The position numbers and the translations under genes were made by a program. From assembly GCF_020073745.1 (NCBI RefSeq), contig NZ_JAIRAU010000043.1, positions 124,001 to 188,000 on the forward strand: a DNA stretch of 64,000 nt. The letters run 5' to 3'. Numbering within the stretch: the first letter of the stretch is position 1; the number at the start of each line of letters is the position of its first letter. Below, piece by piece: positions 1 to 8,128 of the stretch. Source of the stretch: Nannocystis pusilla. GTDB taxonomy: Bacteria; Myxococcota_A; Polyangia; Nannocystales; Nannocystaceae. Below the pieces are notes generated by a model. It made no database searches and was not told where the DNA came from. It saw nothing but the letters and a program-made list of their open reading frames with translations.

Positions 1-2
1 AG

Positions 3-353
3 CGCGACGGCGACAGGTGGCGCCGTCACTTTCATGGCGACTGCGACGACCCGAACAGCATCGGGCCCTACTTCGGGCCGTGGCCAGGCTTCCCACCGCA
101 GCTGACGACGTCGGCGGTGTTCGAGACGGAGGACGCGGGCACATACCGGGCGACAGCCGCAGGGACGGACATCAACTTGACGGTGACGTCGTGCGACCTG
201 TCGGCGCAGCTGAGCAAGACCGGATCCGACGTCGAGATCGCACTGTTCCTCGAACCGGGGCGACACCGCGTGACCGTGCGCGTCGACCTCGCCACACCCC
301 GGGAGGTGGACGTCCTGGTCCAACCCGAGGCGTTCGACCGGGCGCCACCGTGA
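3..353 (+). CDS. C-terminal part of a secreted protein, paralogue of the next gene (5' end outside window)
   Basis: The reading frame is open from the window edge to a TGA at 351-353, so only the last ~116 residues are present. It has no catalytic motif. Its order of features (a Cys-Asp-Asp-Pro segment, a stretch reading FETEDAGTYRATAAG, then LEPGRHRVTV near the end) matches the C-terminal domain of the lipoprotein encoded at 527-1612 (CDDPEVVGG, FEVVEAGEYEIAVV, LEPGRYSVILRG). The two therefore look like divergent tandem paralogues sharing a C-terminal beta-rich domain. Function is unknown. Only the C-terminal domain is visible, so whether this copy also carries the HExxH region cannot be judged. 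Confidence 0.6.
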   Translation, partial: RDGDRWRRHFHGDCDDPNSIGPYFGPWPGFPPQLTTSAVFETEDAGTYRATAAGTDINLTVTSCDLSAQLSKTGSDVEIALFLEPGRHRVTVRVDLATPREVDVLVQPEAFDRAPP

Positions 354-385
354 CCAAGCGTTCTCGGAGCTCGCATCGACCTATT

Positions 386-401
386 ATGTCCGAAAGGACA
401 T
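386..401. repeat. Dispersed palindrome copy
   Basis: Perfect 6-bp stem with a 4-base centre (ATGTCC GAAA GGACAT), 33 bases after the stop codon of the partial gene. It is one of the cleanest members of the dispersed family seen throughout the window. Confidence 0.75.
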
Positions 402-436
402 GACGGGTGGCGGGCCGAGACTTTCGGCGATCTGCC

Positions 437-498
437 AGAAGCGGAAGCCGAGCGCGAGGTCGCCCCCGCGCGGGCTGGCCCAGGGGGTCAAGCGGGCG
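437..498 (-). repeat. 62-bp direct repeat, echo of the 3' end of the TPR gene
   Basis: This segment matches 1657-1718 in the same orientation at 56 of 62 positions. The copy at 1657-1718 is the 3' end of the minus-strand TPR gene (last residues LTPWGGPRGAGLALGFRF). Here the same frame would read LTPWASPRGGDLALGFRF but has no gene in front of it. The two copies bracket the metalloprotease-like gene. Either a second copy of the TPR gene has decayed to its tail, or the gene between arrived by recombination between short homologies. Confidence 0.8.
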
Positions 499-526
499 CC
501 CGGTTCGAGTGGTACAAGGGTTGGCG

Positions 527-1612
527 ATGCGGCTCGCGGCACGTCTCGTGGTCTTCCCGCTGGTGGCGGCCTGCCACGCGCAGATGCCCGAGACAGAGGT
601 CGTCCATGGCGAACTCGTCGACTACCACTACAGCCTGGGGCTCGAGCTCTGCGGAGGAACTGTCGCGTCGTGGGACGCGACGGCGCGCCGCGCGGCCGAG
701 TTGCTCGATCTCCCGGCCGAGGGGCTGAAGCGGGTCGTATACTACTGGCTGACGGAGGCCGACTATTCGGCGATTTGGGCCGACGGTTCTCGCTGCGCCG
801 CTGCCCTCGGGTGCGCCTTCGGGCTGCGAGCTACCGGGCACCTACCGATGTTGACGCACGAGATCGTCCATACCATCGCGAACCAACTGAACGGGTCGGC
901 GGCTCCGTTCCTCGCCGAAGGCTTCGCGGACGCAGTGATCGACGGCCGCATGGAGGAACGCGACCCTCGTCCTTACATGACGCTCGATCATAGCGAAATC
1001 ACGGCCGGCTATTGGGTGGCGTCGCGCTTCGTCAGGTACCTCCTGCAGGTCCACGGAGCGGAGCGCTTTGCAGCGCTGTACCGGGGCGTGCCGCAAGCGT
1101 CCGAACTCGACGACTGGGACGAGGCCGTGCGTGCGAGCTACGGCATGTCGCTCGATGCGCTGGTCGAGGAGTACCTGGCGGCGACGGAGTGCCCCTCCGA
1201 CCTCCCGTCCTTGCCGCGGCTGGAATGCGACGCGCCCGCGTTGACGGCCGATCCCGCCGGGAACTTCGTGTGGACGAACTCGCTGCGTTGCGATGACCCG
1301 GAGGTCGTGGGTGGGATGCAGCCGCCCGACGAGCCGATCCTCATCGGAGAGACCCATCTGGAGCTGCGGCGGACCTTCGAGGTCGTCGAAGCCGGCGAGT
1401 ACGAGATCGCGGTGGTGACGCCAGAAGGCGAAGGTACGCGCGGACAGGTTGTCATCGCGGAGTGCGACGGCTGCGCCTGGCTGCGCGACTACAACGCCAC
1501 GCTCGAGGCGTCGATGACGGAAATGCACTGGCTCGAGCCGGGGCGGTACTCCGTCATCCTGCGGGGGTTCATCGAGGCGGAGACGGTGGAGTTTCGCGCG
1601 ACGCGCCAGTGA
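527..1612 (+). CDS. Putative zinc-metallopeptidase-like lipoprotein
   Basis: A 361-residue protein. I chose the ATG at 527 because it gives a short lipoprotein signal, MRLAARLVVFPLVAAC, with the lipid-attachment Cys at residue 16; the frame extends upstream to 407 but that part covers the 62-bp repeat. Residues ~111-115 read HEIVH, and a Glu follows ~16 residues later in FLAEGFAD, an arrangement like the HExxH...E zinc site of gluzincins. The C-terminal ~130 residues form a separate Cys-containing, probably beta-rich domain shared with the truncated gene at the window start. It is probably anchored in the envelope. Peptidase activity is inferred from the motif only; no family-level match is claimed. 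Confidence 0.7.
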   Translation: MRLAARLVVFPLVAACHAQMPETEVVHGELVDYHYSLGLELCGGTVASWDATARRAAELLDLPAEGLKRVVYYWLTEADYSAIWADGSRCAAALGCAFGLRATGHLPMLTHEIVHTIANQLNGSAAPFLAEGFADAVIDGRMEERDPRPYMTLDHSEITAGYWVASRFVRYLLQVHGAERFAALYRGVPQASELDDWDEAVRASYGMSLDALVEEYLAATECPSDLPSLPRLECDAPALTADPAGNFVWTNSLRCDDPEVVGGMQPPDEPILIGETHLELRRTFEVVEAGEYEIAVVTPEGEGTRGQVVIAECDGCAWLRDYNATLEASMTEMHWLEPGRYSVILRGFIEAETVEFRATRQ

Positions 1613-1654
1613 AGGTTCATCGGAAGCTCGAAGAACCTGGTCGATACACTCGGC

Positions 1655-2524
1655 CTAGAAGCGGAAGCCGAGCGCGAGGCCGGCGCCGCGCGGGCCGCCC
1701 CAGGGGGTCAGGCGGGCGGTCTTCTCGCTCTTCTTGCGCGAGGCCTTGACGGCGACGATGGCGATCACGGCGATGGCGGCGGCGCCGGCGATGGCGAAGC
1801 TGACGTCGGCCCCGATCGCGCGCGACTTCTGGGCGTCGAGGAAGGGCTGGGCCTCGACGTCGCAGAAGGTCTGGCCGTCGCCTTCGGAGCAGTGGTCGAG
1901 GGCCTTGTTGCGCTGGCCCTGGGCGCTGACGCCGAAGCCGATGCCGAGGCCGAGGCCGACCGCGGCGACGCCGGTGAGCACGCCGGCGGCGGGGCCGAAC
2001 ACGCGGTCCTTTTTGGGCTCGGGCCTGGGCTCGGGCTCGGTGGCCGGCGGCGGGGCGGCGGGGCCGGGCTCGGGCTGGTTCTCCTGGGCCTGCTTCTCGC
2101 GCTCGGCCCGGGCCTTGTCCTCCTGCTCGCGCAGCCGCTGGTCGAGGTTCTGGATCCGCCGACCGAGCAGCTCGCGCTCCTTCTCCGGCGCGAAGGCCCG
2201 GTACTGGTCGAGGTACTTGCGGGCGTTGGCGAAGTCGCCGAGCTTCTCGTACGAGTTGCCGATGTTGTAGAGGATCTCCGGCAGCTTCGACAGCTCGTAG
2301 CTCTCCTGGAACGCCAGGATCGCGGCCTCGTACGAGCCCTCCTTGAACAGCTGGCGGCCGTTGAGGAACAGCTCCTCGGCCCGCTTCAGCCTGGCGTCGT
2401 CGGCCGGGGCGCTCGACGACGCGGCGGCGCTGCCCTCGGCCCCGGCGGCCGGCTTCGCCGCGGGCGAGGCGGGCGCGACCATTGCGACGCTGACGAGGGC
2501 GGACACCAGGAGCTGCATCGACAT
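1655..2524 (-). CDS. Secreted/envelope TPR protein with C-terminal membrane segments
   Basis: A 289-residue protein starting with a cleavable-looking signal peptide (residues 1-22) and an Ala/Ser-rich stretch. Residues ~45-115 contain a TPR pair (LFLNGRQLFKEGSYEAAILA, then a repeat with YNIGNSYEKLGD). A charged coiled-coil-like segment follows (~115-145), then a Pro/Glu-rich linker. Two hydrophobic glycine-rich segments (~175-200 and ~235-255) surround a small region with two Cys. This layout is common among uncharacterised myxobacterial envelope proteins. No enzymatic domain is visible. The last 20 codons are duplicated at 437-498. It is convergent with the lipoprotein gene ending at 1612. 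Confidence 0.75.
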   Translation of the reverse strand: MSMQLLVSALVSVAMVAPASPAAKPAAGAEGSAAASSSAPADDARLKRAEELFLNGRQLFKEGSYEAAILAFQESYELSKLPEILYNIGNSYEKLGDFANARKYLDQYRAFAPEKERELLGRRIQNLDQRLREQEDKARAEREKQAQENQPEPGPAAPPPATEPEPRPEPKKDRVFGPAAGVLTGVAAVGLGLGIGFGVSAQGQRNKALDHCSEGDGQTFCDVEAQPFLDAQKSRAIGADVSFAIAGAAAIAVIAIVAVKASRKKSEKTARLTPWGGPRGAGLALGFRF

Positions 2525-2548
2525 GTTCGGGGGCCGATGATAGAGGCG

Positions 2549-2760
2549 CTAAGCCGCGCTTGGCAAGCCGGACGCCCGCTTGCGCCGCAAGAACGGGGTG
2601 ATCGAGGGGGCGAGGGAGTCCTGCTGGGCGCGGCTCAAGTGACGGAAGCCGCGGATGTTGCCGAAGCAACGGTCGGCGCCGCAGCGGCAGACGAACGCCT
2701 CGGCCATGTCCCACTCCGAGGTGAGGTAGTTGAACGTCACTTCGGCGACGCCTGCGATCG
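2549..2760 (-). pseudogene. Remnant of a SET-domain protein (post-SET end)
   Basis: The last ~64 codons before the stop at 2549 encode EVTFNYLTSEWDMAE followed by CRCGADRC and RGFRHL. This looks like the end of a SET-domain lysine methyltransferase-like protein: the FNY segment and the C-x-C-x4-C post-SET zinc cluster. Upstream the frame becomes Gly/Arg-rich junk, while the neighbouring frame at about 2760-2845 reads more protein-like (VEDVADVEIEEW), suggesting a frameshift. There is no room for the remaining SET core before the ABC gene at 2845. I read it as a truncated, frame-shifted gene; a short functional zinc protein is less likely. Confidence 0.55.
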
Positions 2761-2844
2761 CGGCCGCGCCGCCGCCCACTCCTCGATCTCCACGTCCGCC
2801 ACGTCCTCCACCCCGTCCGCGACCGCGAGAGGCCGCGGCGCCCA

Positions 2845-5016
2845 TCATGCCAGAGTCACCGGGTGCACCCGGGCGCGGACCACCGAGTCGAACTCGTGAT
2901 GGAGCCGCGGGTCGCTCTGGATCAGCTCGAGGAATTGGCGGCGCTGGAGGGTCAGGAGGATGCACGGCGTCAGCGTGCGGATCGTCGCGTTGCGCGGGGC
3001 GTCGCGCAGGAGCGCGACCTCGCCGAAGTGGTCGCCCTCCTGCAGCGTGGCGATCTGCCGGTCGGAGCCGTCCTCCTGGCGCTTGAGCACGGCGACCTTG
3101 CCGCGGGCGACGATGTAGAACTTCTCCACCGTGGTGTCGCCCTCGCGGATGACCGAGCGGCCCTCGGGGAGGCGCTCGCTGAGGAAGGTGCGGGCGACCG
3201 CGGCGAGCATCGTGTCGGACAGGTTGCTGAGGATCGGGATCGCGCGCAGGCGCTCGGGCTCGACCTCGGCGCGGGTGCCGTCCTCGCTCACGACGAGGCC
3301 CTGCTGCTTGTTCCACAGCCGGCGGTAGAGGCCGTCGGCGGCCAGCAGCTCGGTCTGCGAGCCCTGCTCGACCAGCCGGCCCTTGTCGAACACGAGGATC
3401 AGGTCGGCCACGCGGGTGGCCGCCATGCGGTGGGTGACGGCCACGACCGTGCGGTCGCGACCGAGGCGCTCGAGCGTCGCGTTGATCGCCGCCTCCGTGG
3501 TCGGGTCGAGCGCCGACGTCGCCTCGTCGAGCAGCAAGATCTGCGGGTCGCGGAGGATCGCCCGCGCGATCGCGACGCGCTGGCGCTGGCCGCCCGACAG
3601 CCGGCTGCCGCGCTCGCCGACGATCGTGTTGTAGCCCTCCGGCAGGCCGGCGATGAGGTCGTGGATCTCGGCCGCGCGCGCGGCCGCCTCGACCTCGTCG
3701 TCGGTGGCATTGAGGCGGCCCATGCGGATGTTCTCGCGGACCGTCGTGTTGAACAGGAAGCTGTCCTGGAACACGATCCCCAGCTGCCCGCGCAGCGAGT
3801 CGAACGAGGCGTCGCGGACGTCGACGCCGTCGAACGCGACCACGCCGCGGTCGGGGTCGTAGAAGCGGGCGAGCAGGCCGAGCACGGTGCTCTTGCCGGA
3901 GCCGCTGGCGCCGACGATGGCGACGTTGGTGCCGCGCGGGATCTCGAGGTTCACGCGGTCGAGGTTCTTGTGCTCGCCGGTGTACGAGAACGACACGTCC
4001 TCGAAGGTGATGGCCTGGTCGAGCGGCGCGAGGGTCTGCGCGCCGGACTTCTCCTGCACCTGCGGGCGCGCGCCGAGCAGCTCCTGGATCCGCTTGATGC
4101 CGCCGGCGGCCATGAGGAGCGGCGGCATCACGCGGGTGAGCGCGGTGACGTAGGTGCTGAGGTAGCCGAGCAGGATGTTGAAGGCGACCAGCGCGCCGAG
4201 CGACAGCTCGCCGTGGAAGGTCTTGACCGCGCCGAACCCGAACACGGCGATCTGCAGCAGCAAGAAGGTGAGGTTGGGCGTGCGCTCGACGAGGTAGGTG
4301 GTGAGGTTGAAGCGGACGCCGATGCGGTAGAGCGAGCGCAGCTTGTAGCGGAACCGGTTGGTCTGTTCGGGCGCCAGCTGGAAGGCGCGCACGACCGCGT
4401 GGGCGCCGAGGTTCTCCTGCACGGTGCTGGCGATCTGCGCCTCCTCGTGGCGCACGAGGTAGCTGTCGCGCTCGGCGCGGGGGCCCAGGACCTGCGGGCC
4501 GAGGGTGGCGAGCGGCAGGCCGATGAGGGTGAGCAGGGCGAGCTGCCAGGAGAAGATGAACAGCAGGGTGGCGATCGTGGTGACGCCGAGGATGCCGAGG
4601 ATGGTCTCGGGGATGGCGAGGATGACCGCGTTCTGCACGGCGCTGAGGTCGGTCGAGAAGCGGGCGAGGATGTCGCCGACCTGCATGCGGGTGTAGAAGT
4701 TGTTCGACAGCCGCTGCAGGTGCTCGAACATTCGCAGGCGGAGGTCGTTCATCACCGCGGTGCCGAGGCGGGCGTAGAGGTAGTCGCGCATGATCGCGAC
4801 GGCGGCGGCGAGCACCACGGCGGCCAGCAGCGCGACGAGGATCGTGTAGAGCAGCGCCTCGTCGTGCTTGGCGATCGCCTCGTCGATGACGTACTGGAAG
4901 CTCAGGCTGAACAGCACGTTGAACGCGAGGTCGATCAGCAGGCCGGCCAGGAGCAGCGACACTTCGAGGCGGTAGGGCCGGAGGTACGCGAGCAGATGGC
5001 GCAGGGCGCTGAACAT
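2845..5016 (-). CDS. ABC transporter (fused permease-ATPase) with C-terminal cyclic-nucleotide-binding domain
   Basis: About 723 residues from the ATG at 5016; an in-frame ATG at 5055 adds a basic leader and seems less likely. Residues 1-300 form a six-helix type-1 exporter membrane domain. The nucleotide-binding domain follows, with Walker A GASGSGKST (~375), signature LSGGQRQRVAIARA (~470) and Walker B ILLLDEATSALD (~490). Residues ~595-715 form a cNMP/Crp-type sensor domain (IREGDTTVEKFYIVARGKV, then GDHFGEVALL). Such half-transporters work as homodimers. The sensor suggests export gated by a cyclic nucleotide or another small ligand. Substrate is unknown. It is transcribed divergently from the aldo/keto reductase gene. 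Confidence 0.9.
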   Translation of the reverse strand: MFSALRHLLAYLRPYRLEVSLLLAGLLIDLAFNVLFSLSFQYVIDEAIAKHDEALLYTILVALLAAVVLAAAVAIMRDYLYARLGTAVMNDLRLRMFEHLQRLSNNFYTRMQVGDILARFSTDLSAVQNAVILAIPETILGILGVTTIATLLFIFSWQLALLTLIGLPLATLGPQVLGPRAERDSYLVRHEEAQIASTVQENLGAHAVVRAFQLAPEQTNRFRYKLRSLYRIGVRFNLTTYLVERTPNLTFLLLQIAVFGFGAVKTFHGELSLGALVAFNILLGYLSTYVTALTRVMPPLLMAAGGIKRIQELLGARPQVQEKSGAQTLAPLDQAITFEDVSFSYTGEHKNLDRVNLEIPRGTNVAIVGASGSGKSTVLGLLARFYDPDRGVVAFDGVDVRDASFDSLRGQLGIVFQDSFLFNTTVRENIRMGRLNATDDEVEAAARAAEIHDLIAGLPEGYNTIVGERGSRLSGGQRQRVAIARAILRDPQILLLDEATSALDPTTEAAINATLERLGRDRTVVAVTHRMAATRVADLILVFDKGRLVEQGSQTELLAADGLYRRLWNKQQGLVVSEDGTRAEVEPERLRAIPILSNLSDTMLAAVARTFLSERLPEGRSVIREGDTTVEKFYIVARGKVAVLKRQEDGSDRQIATLQEGDHFGEVALLRDAPRNATIRTLTPCILLTLQRRQFLELIQSDPRLHHEFDSVVRARVHPVTLA

Positions 5017-5237
5017 GGCGCGAATTCGGGCGGACGGCCGGGGCCGGATCCGCATGGTCGCCCACCGGCGCTTGCACGTGCAAGCTGCGGCGCCGCCCGA
5101 GGCCCGGTTCGACGCTCGACGTTGACGACCCCCGCGAGCTGTCGTACTGCTCGCCGCCCATGCGCGACGAAGAGCGACCTCTGTGGCCCGGGCGCGCGGC
5201 GCCGGCGGCGAGCGCCGAGCGTGCGCGTCGCTTCGGG

Positions 5238-6716
5238 ATGGACCCTCGCCCGCTCGGTCGCACCGGCCTGCACGTCGCGCCGGTCGGCTTCGGCGCCTAC
5301 CGCGTGCACGTCGAGTCGCAGCTGAACCGCCAGGCCGTCGAGGAGGCCGTGCGCGCGGGCGTCAACCTCGTCGACACCAGCGCGAATTACGGCGACGGCG
5401 GCAGCGAGATCCTCATCGGCCAGGTCCTCCGGGACCTGTTCGAAGGGCGGGTCGCGAGCCGCGACGACGTCGTGGTCGTCACCAAGGCCGGCTATCTCCA
5501 GGGCACCGCGCTCGAGCTCGCCCACGAGCGCGAGCCGGAGTACCCCGACCTCGTCCGCTATCAAGACAACTGCTGGCACTGCCTGCACCCGGAGTTCCTC
5601 GCCGACCAGCTGGCGCTCAGCCGCCAGCGCCTCGGGCTGCAGACGATCGACGTGTTCCTGCTGCACAACCCGGAGTACTTCTTCGTCGACCGCGAGAACC
5701 GCGCCGGCGAGGTGACCGCGGAGGATCGCGCGGAGTTCGAGCGGCGGCTGCGCCTCGCGTTCGCGTTCCTCGAGCAGGCCGTGCAGCGCGGCGAGATCGC
5801 CTGGTACGGGGTGTCGTCCAACCACTTCGTCGAGCCGGCGACGAGCGACCAGTTCGTCTCGCTCGGCGGCGCGCTGGCGCTCGCGCGCGAGGTCGGCGGC
5901 GCGCTGCATCACTTCGCCGTCGCCCAGCTGCCGCTCAACCTCTACGAGCTCGGCGCGCTGACCGAGGCGCAGCCCGACGGCGCCGCCTCGGTGCTGGCGC
6001 TGGCCCGCCGCGAGGGCGTGGCCGTGCTGGCCAACCGCCCGCTCAACGCCTTCGTCGACGAGGGCGCCGGCGCGTACACGATCCGCCTGGCCGATACGAC
6101 AGGTCCCAAAGACCAGCCGAGAGATCCGCTGCCGATCTTGCACGCGCTGCAACGGCTCGAGGGCGAGTGGTCGCGGGGCCTGGGCGCGCGGCTGGCCGTC
6201 GAGTACGGCGACGACATCCGCGACCTGCTGCGCTGGGGCACCGAGCTGGAGGCGGGGCTCGGCCAGATCCGCGACCTCGGGCACTGGCTGCACCTGCGCA
6301 ACAACGTGATCTCGGCCCACTGCGCGCAGATCGAGGCCAGCTTGACGAGCGACCTCGACGAGGCGCTGCAGCCGGAGTTCCGCGCGTTCTGGGACGAGTA
6401 TGGCCAGCAGATGCTGGCGGCGCTCGACGCCATCGAGGACGACTTCCGCGCGCGCGCGCAGGCCCTCACCGACGCGATCGGCGATCGCCTCGCCGCGGCC
6501 ACGCCGGCGGCGTGGCGCGGGCTGCCGCTGTCGCGCCGGGCCGTGCTCACGCTGCTGGCGCTGCCGGTCACGTGCGTGCTGGTCGGCATGCGCCGTCCGG
6601 CCTACGTGCACGACATGGCGTCGCTCGGGATGGTCCGGCCCAAGCCCGGCGTCGGGCCCGGCAAGGTCGACGCCGACGCGCTGGTCGCCGCGTTCCGCCG
6701 CCGCGCCCAGCACTGA
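5238..6716 (+). CDS. Aldo/keto reductase family oxidoreductase
   Basis: A 492-residue protein starting at the ATG 5238 (MDPRPLGRTGLHVAPVGFG), the usual family N-terminus; an ATG at 5160 would add an Arg/Ala-rich leader. Family features are the LGRTGL start, the strand with NLVDTSANYGDG (catalytic Asp and Tyr), VVVTKAGY, DVFLLHNPE and WYGVSSNHF. The protein is longer than the usual ~320 residues because of a C-terminal helical extension (~350-490) ending in a hydrophobic LTLLALPVTCVLVGMRRP segment, as in some larger predicted oxidoreductases. It probably uses NADPH; substrate unknown. A palindrome-like ACAGGTCCCAAAGACCAG lies within it at ~6099. Confidence 0.85.
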   Translation: MDPRPLGRTGLHVAPVGFGAYRVHVESQLNRQAVEEAVRAGVNLVDTSANYGDGGSEILIGQVLRDLFEGRVASRDDVVVVTKAGYLQGTALELAHEREPEYPDLVRYQDNCWHCLHPEFLADQLALSRQRLGLQTIDVFLLHNPEYFFVDRENRAGEVTAEDRAEFERRLRLAFAFLEQAVQRGEIAWYGVSSNHFVEPATSDQFVSLGGALALAREVGGALHHFAVAQLPLNLYELGALTEAQPDGAASVLALARREGVAVLANRPLNAFVDEGAGAYTIRLADTTGPKDQPRDPLPILHALQRLEGEWSRGLGARLAVEYGDDIRDLLRWGTELEAGLGQIRDLGHWLHLRNNVISAHCAQIEASLTSDLDEALQPEFRAFWDEYGQQMLAALDAIEDDFRARAQALTDAIGDRLAAATPAAWRGLPLSRRAVLTLLALPVTCVLVGMRRPAYVHDMASLGMVRPKPGVGPGKVDADALVAAFRRRAQH

Positions 6717-6729
6717 CGCGGGCGCGCAC

Positions 6730-6759
6730 TTGCGAGCGCCGCGCGCCGGGGCCTACACT
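6730..6759 (+). promoter_or_regulatory. Possible sigma70-type promoter of the Septu pair
   Basis: TTGCGA (6730-6735) and TACACT (6754-6759) are separated by 18 bases, ahead of the ATG at 6776. The match to TTGACA/TATAAT is partial, and a predicted start of transcription would leave a leader of only ~10 bases. The defence pair would then have its own promoter. Confidence 0.35.
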
Positions 6760-6775
6760 TCGGGGCGAGCGTCGA

Positions 6776-8128
6776 ATGCGGGTCCATCGGCTGCAGCTCG
6801 AGAACTTCCGCGGCTTTGAGGCGCTGGATCTCGACCTGTCGCGCGGGCGGACCACCGCGCTCGTCGGCGTCAACGGCTCGGGCAAGACGTCCGTGCTCGA
6901 CGCGCTGGCGCGGCTGCTCGCGCTCGCGGTGGCTCGCACCGGGCTCGGCGAGGACGCGACCCGGCTGGCGCTGTCCGACGTGCGCGCGGGGGCCAGTCGC
7001 TGCGTGGTCCACGGCGAGTTCGCGTGGGTCCCGCCGCCCGCGGGCGAGCGCGAGCTGTTCGCCGGCGAGGACGGCGAGCAGCGCTTCGTGCTGCGCCACG
7101 AGCTCAGCCATCGCTGGGACCGCTGGACGCACGCGCAGTCGGACACGCCGCAGACCGCGAGCTGGACGCAGCGCTGGCACGACGCGTGGTCGCGCGGCGT
7201 GGTGCTCGACGCGCCGCTCCTCGCCACCTACTCGCACGAGCGCTACGTCGAGGGCGCCGACGGTGACGCGCGCGGTGAGCTGCCGGCCAACCCCGCGAGC
7301 CTCTACGCCGAGCACAACTGGTCGCGCGGGGCCCGGCGCGACGACTTCCTGCGGTGGTTCCTGCTGCGCGAGGACTTCGAGAACGAGCTGTTCCGCGAGC
7401 GGCGCGACCACGTCGACCCGCAGCTCGCCGCGGTCCGGCGGGCGATCCTCTCGTTCTTGCCGGGCTACGCCGACCTCCGCTTCCGCCGCCGGCCCACCCG
7501 CGAGGCCGGCGCGGCGCACATCGACGTCGTCGTCGGCCTGCGCCCCGCGCTCACGCTGCGCAAGGACGGCACGCAGCTGGCCTTCTCGCACCTGTCGGGC
7601 GGCGAGCAGGGCCTGCTGGTGCTCGTCGGCGACATCGCCCGCCGGCTGGCGATCACCCACCCGAACCTCGTCGACCCGCTGCAGGGCCGCGGGGTCGTGC
7701 TGATCGACGAGGTCGAGCTGCACCTCCACCCGCAGTGGCAGCGCACGCTGGTGCCGAACCTCGAGCGCACGTTCCCCAACCTGCAGTTCATCGTCACCAC
7801 CCACTCGCCGCAGGTGCTGAGCCTCGTCCCGCGCGAGCAGGTCAAGCTGCTGCGCGACTTCCAGCTGGTCGAGCGGCCGCCGCACACGCTCGGCCGCGAC
7901 AGCAACGCGATCCTCCTCGAGGTGATGGGCGTCGACCAGTACCCGCCGTTTTCGGCCGAGAAGGTGCGCGCCGTCGCGCGCCTGATCGACGAGGAGCGCT
8001 GGGCCGAGGCCCGCGCGGCGCTGGCGGAGCTGGTCGCCGACTTCGGCCCGCACGACGCCGAGGTGGTCCGCTTCGGCAGCATGATGGAGTTCCTCGCCGC
8101 CGGCGACGACGACGAGGCGAGCCGATGA
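6776..8128 (+). CDS. ptuA: Septu-like PtuA: ABC/SMC-type AAA ATPase
   Basis: A 450-residue ATPase beginning MRVHRLQLENFRGFEALDL, the typical start of RecF/OLD-like ATPases. Walker A GVNGSGKTS is at ~32-40, an ABC-type signature HLSGGEQGLL at ~271-280, Walker B GVVLIDEVELHLHPQW at ~305-320, and a His-loop TTHSPQVLS at ~340. The next gene, overlapping by 4 bases, is an HNH nuclease of the PtuB type, so the pair matches the two-gene Septu anti-phage system (PtuA ATPase complex with PtuB nuclease). The middle of the protein (~90-210) is specific and may sense the trigger. Retron-associated ATPase/HNH pairs look similar, but I see no reverse transcriptase nearby. Confidence 0.8.
   Translation: MRVHRLQLENFRGFEALDLDLSRGRTTALVGVNGSGKTSVLDALARLLALAVARTGLGEDATRLALSDVRAGASRCVVHGEFAWVPPPAGERELFAGEDGEQRFVLRHELSHRWDRWTHAQSDTPQTASWTQRWHDAWSRGVVLDAPLLATYSHERYVEGADGDARGELPANPASLYAEHNWSRGARRDDFLRWFLLREDFENELFRERRDHVDPQLAAVRRAILSFLPGYADLRFRRRPTREAGAAHIDVVVGLRPALTLRKDGTQLAFSHLSGGEQGLLVLVGDIARRLAITHPNLVDPLQGRGVVLIDEVELHLHPQWQRTLVPNLERTFPNLQFIVTTHSPQVLSLVPREQVKLLRDFQLVERPPHTLGRDSNAILLEVMGVDQYPPFSAEKVRAVARLIDEERWAEARAALAELVADFGPHDAEVVRFGSMMEFLAAGDDDEASR

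Noticed and set aside
407..526. Longer N-terminus for the metalloprotease-like lipoprotein
   Set aside because: This stretch is mostly the 62-bp repeat and would put ~40 basic residues before an obvious lipoprotein signal.
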